64,000 nucleotides of DNA, taken from Lachnospiraceae bacterium MD308. GTDB lineage: Bacteria; Bacillota; Clostridia; Lachnospirales; Lachnospiraceae. The notes below the pieces were generated by a model, which did no database searches, was not told the origin of the DNA, and worked only from the letters and a program-made list of their open reading frames with translations. Location: the NCBI GenBank assembly GCA_010206225.2, contig VIQU02000019.1, positions 1 through 64,000 on the forward strand, read 5' to 3'. The position numbers and the translations under genes are program-made. Positions 61,515-64,000 of this stretch are shown piece after piece (position 1 is the first letter of the stretch; each line of letters begins with the position of its first letter).

Positions 61515-62575
61515 TGGAAGAGAATAGAATACAAAAAAAGGATATTGCGTCGTATAGTTATGAAGAACTGATTTCAGAGATGGAGAAGATCGGTGAGAAG
61601 CCGTTTCGGGGAAAGCAGATTTTTAGCTGGATTCATGAGAAACTGGCAGATGATTTTTTAAAGATGACGAATCTGTCAGGAGCGTTTCGGAAAAAGCTTG
61701 ACTGTCTGTATGAGGTTCCAAAAGTTCAGATGGTCGCGAGACAGATTTCCAAAAAAGATCCTACGGAAAAATTTTTGTTTGAACTTGTAGACGGTAGTAT
61801 GATAGAAAGTGTCCTGATGAAATACGATTATGGGAATTCTGTCTGTATCTCCTCGCAGGTGGGGTGCCGCATGGGCTGCCGCTTTTGTGCATCTGCGATC
61901 GGGGGTCTTGAGAGAAATCTTATGCCCTCGGAGATGCTGGGACAGGTATATCAGATTCAGAAGCTGACAGGTGAACGGATTTCCAATGTCGTTATTATGG
62001 GGACGGGCGAACCTCTTGACAATTATGATAATTTCCTGAAATTCGTAAGGCTGCTCAGTGATGAGCATGGGCTTCACATCAGCCAGAGGAACATCACAGT
62101 ATCAACTTGTGGGATTGTGCCGAATATGAAAAGACTGGCAGAGGAAAGACTACAGATTACGCTTGCGCTTTCTCTGCATGGTTCAAATCAGGAAAAGCGA
62201 AAGATGCTTATGCCGGTTGCAGGCAGATATGAGCTTTCTGAAGTGATGAGAGCTTGTGATTATTATTTTGAGAAGACAGGCAGGCGACCGACATTTGAAT
62301 ATAGTCTTGTGAAGGGCGTCAATGACGGGGAGGAAGACGCAAGAGAATTGATCCGGCTGCTCAGGGATCGCAATTGCCATCTGAATCTAATCCCGGTTAA
62401 CCCTGTAAAAGAGAGAGGTTTTGAGAGACCGGAGAGGAAAAATGCGTTGGCTTTTAAAAATAAACTTGAAAAAAACGGAATAAATGTTACTATTAGAAGG
62501 GAGAAGGGCTCGGATATTGACGGGGCCTGTGGTCAGCTTAGGAGACGATATGCTGATGCAAAGAAGGAGAGATAG
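61514..62575 (+). CDS. rlmN: Dual-specificity 23S rRNA A2503/tRNA A37 C2-methyltransferase RlmN
   Basis: This 353-residue radical SAM methyltransferase has the cluster motif CRMGCRFCAS, GTGEPLDNYDN, and STCGIVPNMKRLAEE, then a C-terminal Cys in GACGQL (the methyl-carrying Cys). It uses two SAM molecules to methylate adenosine C2. The start codon is GTG 61514, reading MEENRIQKKDIASY, which overlaps the rsmB stop. Length is normal. It is followed directly by prpC. Confidence 0.95.
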   Translation: MEENRIQKKDIASYSYEELISEMEKIGEKPFRGKQIFSWIHEKLADDFLKMTNLSGAFRKKLDCLYEVPKVQMVARQISKKDPTEKFLFELVDGSMIESVLMKYDYGNSVCISSQVGCRMGCRFCASAIGGLERNLMPSEMLGQVYQIQKLTGERISNVVIMGTGEPLDNYDNFLKFVRLLSDEHGLHISQRNITVSTCGIVPNMKRLAEERLQITLALSLHGSNQEKRKMLMPVAGRYELSEVMRACDYYFEKTGRRPTFEYSLVKGVNDGEEDARELIRLLRDRNCHLNLIPVNPVKERGFERPERKNALAFKNKLEKNGINVTIRREKGSDIDGACGQLRRRYADAKKER

Positions 62576-63325
62576 ATGAAGACATATGCGATGACTGATG
62601 TGGGAAGAAGAAGGGAAGTCAATCAGGACTTTGTATACGTGACGGATGAGCCCATAGGGCCGTTTCCGAATCTCCTTGTTGTTGCCGATGGTATGGGCGG
62701 ACACAAGGCAGGAGATTTTGCGTCAAAATATACAGTGGAAGTATTGTGCAGAGAGCTTAAGAAGACAGCGCTGGATAAGCCTGCGGATATTCTTCTTCAT
62801 GTAGTAGGCATTGCAAATCACGAACTTATAAAAGCAGCGAATACGGATATCAAACTGGAGGGTATGGGAACGACGCTTGTTGCGGCGACCGTCATCGGCA
62901 ATACATTGTACTTTTCTAATGTGGGGGACAGCCGCCTGTATCTGATCAATGATAAGATACGACAAATTTCCAAAGATCATTCTCTTGTGGAAGAGATGGT
63001 AAGGCTGGGAGGAATCAAGGCGGAGGAAGCGAAAAATCATCCGGATAAGAATATTATTACAAGGGCTATGGGAGTAAAAGAAGGAGTAGAAGCTGATATT
63101 TACGAATATCGTCTGAGAAAGGGTGATATTATCCTGATGTGTACGGACGGGCTGAGTAATATGGTTGAAGATGAAGATATGTTTGATATTGTCAAGGGGG
63201 CCAGAGATATTGTGGAGGCTGTGTTGACATTGATAGAGAAAGCGAATAGCAACGGCGGAAGAGATAACATAGGGGTTGTTATGGCAGAGCCGCTGGTCGA
63301 TGAGGTGAGTATATGGAAAAGGTAA
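62576..63325 (+). CDS. prpC: PP2C-type serine/threonine phosphatase (PrpC/Stp)
   Basis: This 249-residue PPM phosphatase has the metal motifs REVNQDFVYV, VADGMGGHKAGDFAS, VGDSRLYL, CTDGLSNMV and RDNIGVV, all intact. It dephosphorylates targets of the PrkC kinase encoded next, in control of cell wall and stationary phase. GGAGAG precedes the ATG at 62576, immediately after the rlmN stop. The kinase start overlaps its 3' end by 13 bases. Confidence 0.95.
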   Translation: MKTYAMTDVGRRREVNQDFVYVTDEPIGPFPNLLVVADGMGGHKAGDFASKYTVEVLCRELKKTALDKPADILLHVVGIANHELIKAANTDIKLEGMGTTLVAATVIGNTLYFSNVGDSRLYLINDKIRQISKDHSLVEEMVRLGGIKAEEAKNHPDKNIITRAMGVKEGVEADIYEYRLRKGDIILMCTDGLSNMVEDEDMFDIVKGARDIVEAVLTLIEKANSNGGRDNIGVVMAEPLVDEVSIWKR

Positions 63326-64000
63326 AGGGTGGAATTGTGCTTGGAAAGCGATATGAAGTGCTAAGCAAGATTGGTGCAGGCGGTATGGCAGATGTCTACA
63401 AAGGGAGAGACACTATGCTTAATCGCTATGTTGCGATCAAAGTTCTGAAGAAAGAATATCGCGAGGATGATAATTTTGTAAGGAAGTTTCGTTCTGAGGC
63501 GCGGGCAGCGGCAGGACTTATGAATTCCAATATAGTAAATGTTTATGATGCAGGGGAAGACCGTGGACTTTATTATATGGTAATGGAATTGATAGAAGGT
63601 ATTACGCTGAAGGAATACATCAAGAGGAAGGGAAGACTGTCTCATAAGGAGATTATCAGTATTGCGATTCAGATATGTACCGGTATTGGTGCTGCGCATG
63701 CGGCGAATATCATCCACAGAGACATAAAACCACAGAATATTATCATCTCTAAGGATGGTAAGGTGAAGGTTATGGACTTCGGCATTGCAAAAGCGACTAC
63801 TTCGCATACAGTCAGCTCTAATGCTATGGGTTCTGTTCATTATACATCACCGGAGCAGGCGAGAGGCGGATTCAGTGATGCAAAGAGTGATATTTATTCT
63901 ATAGGTATTACTCTTTTTGAGATGGCTACAGGAAGACTTCCATTTGAAGGAGATTCTACAGTATCGATAGCAATTAAGCATCTGCAGGAGGAGATCACGC
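63313..64000 (+). CDS. prkC: Serine/threonine protein kinase PrkC, cut by window edge
   Basis: About 229 residues are present, from ATG 63313 (MEKVKGGIVLGKRYEVLSKI). The Hanks kinase motifs are in order: glycine loop IGAGGMADVYKG, VAIKVLKKEY (ATP Lys), catalytic IHRDIKPQNIII, MDFGIAKA (Mg Asp), and an activation loop ending GSVHYTSPEQARG. The membrane helix and external PASTA repeats expected for PrkC lie beyond the window. It senses muropeptides or lipid II in relatives. The start overlaps prpC by 13 bases, typical of the coupled phosphatase-kinase pair. Confidence 0.93.
   Translation, partial: MEKVKGGIVLGKRYEVLSKIGAGGMADVYKGRDTMLNRYVAIKVLKKEYREDDNFVRKFRSEARAAAGLMNSNIVNVYDAGEDRGLYYMVMELIEGITLKEYIKRKGRLSHKEIISIAIQICTGIGAAHAANIIHRDIKPQNIIISKDGKVKVMDFGIAKATTSHTVSSNAMGSVHYTSPEQARGGFSDAKSDIYSIGITLFEMATGRLPFEGDSTVSIAIKHLQEEIT

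Noticed and set aside
1..64000. CRISPR array, prophage, tRNA or rRNA genes
   Set aside because: No regularly spaced repeats, phage structural genes or RNA gene signatures were seen on reading the window.

Overview
The window reads as chromosome of an anaerobic, low-to-moderate GC Firmicute, most likely a gut Lachnospiraceae. This rests on the gene set: oxygen-sensitive glycyl radical enzyme with activase, diaminopimelate-type MurE, ECF transporter component, LytTR/GHKL two-component pair, YitT paralogues, PrkC/PrpC pair, and strong AGGAGG ribosome binding sites. I cannot name the species. No rRNA, tRNA, CRISPR array or prophage was seen.

Layout. 1-2.5 kb is a worn accessory edge: the 5' end of an IS256-family transposase running off the window, an AAA ATPase of the DUF234 type, and an internally deleted Rpn-type nuclease. 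2.5-4.8 kb holds a DeoR-type repressor and an AlbA/Schlafen-like ATPase regulator, both leftward. 5.2-12.4 kb is a six-gene operon: a complete 2-oxoacid (or acetoin-type) dehydrogenase complex (E1 alpha, E1 beta, E2, E3), with a divergent class II aldolase homologue inserted between E1 beta and E2 and an FGGY sugar kinase at the end. It looks like a catabolic route for an unidentified sugar. 12.5-18.4 kb carries a GNAT acetyltransferase, an AgrC/AgrA-like pair and a divergent large secreted or surface protein.

18.4-28.8 kb is a second sugar island: a LacI regulator divergent from a glycyl radical enzyme, its activase, a rhamnulokinase-like kinase, a ribose-type ABC importer and a fuculose-phosphate-type aldolase. 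It has no isomerase and no microcompartment genes, and the glycyl radical enzyme lacks residues I recall as substrate ligands in diol dehydratases. 29-34 kb holds a fused dihydroxyacetone kinase, an ECF S component and a polar amino acid ABC importer. 34-37.8 kb is a MacAB-like export system whose adaptor carries a large inserted domain.

38-50 kb is mixed housekeeping: an acetyltransferase, a hotdog thioesterase, a radical SAM protein, a flavoprotein, two YitT proteins, ClpB behind a degenerate CIRCE element, a phosphatidylethanolamine pathway (PssA, Psd, flippase-like protein) and a MalY/PatB lyase. 50-64 kb is core: PepT, a DUF2148 protein, MurE, then the conserved priA-def-fmt-yugP-rsmB-rlmN-prpC-prkC string, interrupted by an amidohydrolase and a leftward TetR. 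PrkC runs off the right edge.

The best candidates for undescribed biology are the dehydrogenase/aldolase/kinase operon (5179-12386) and the glycyl radical sugar operon (19735-28766). Comparisons to other families are from memory, not from searches.
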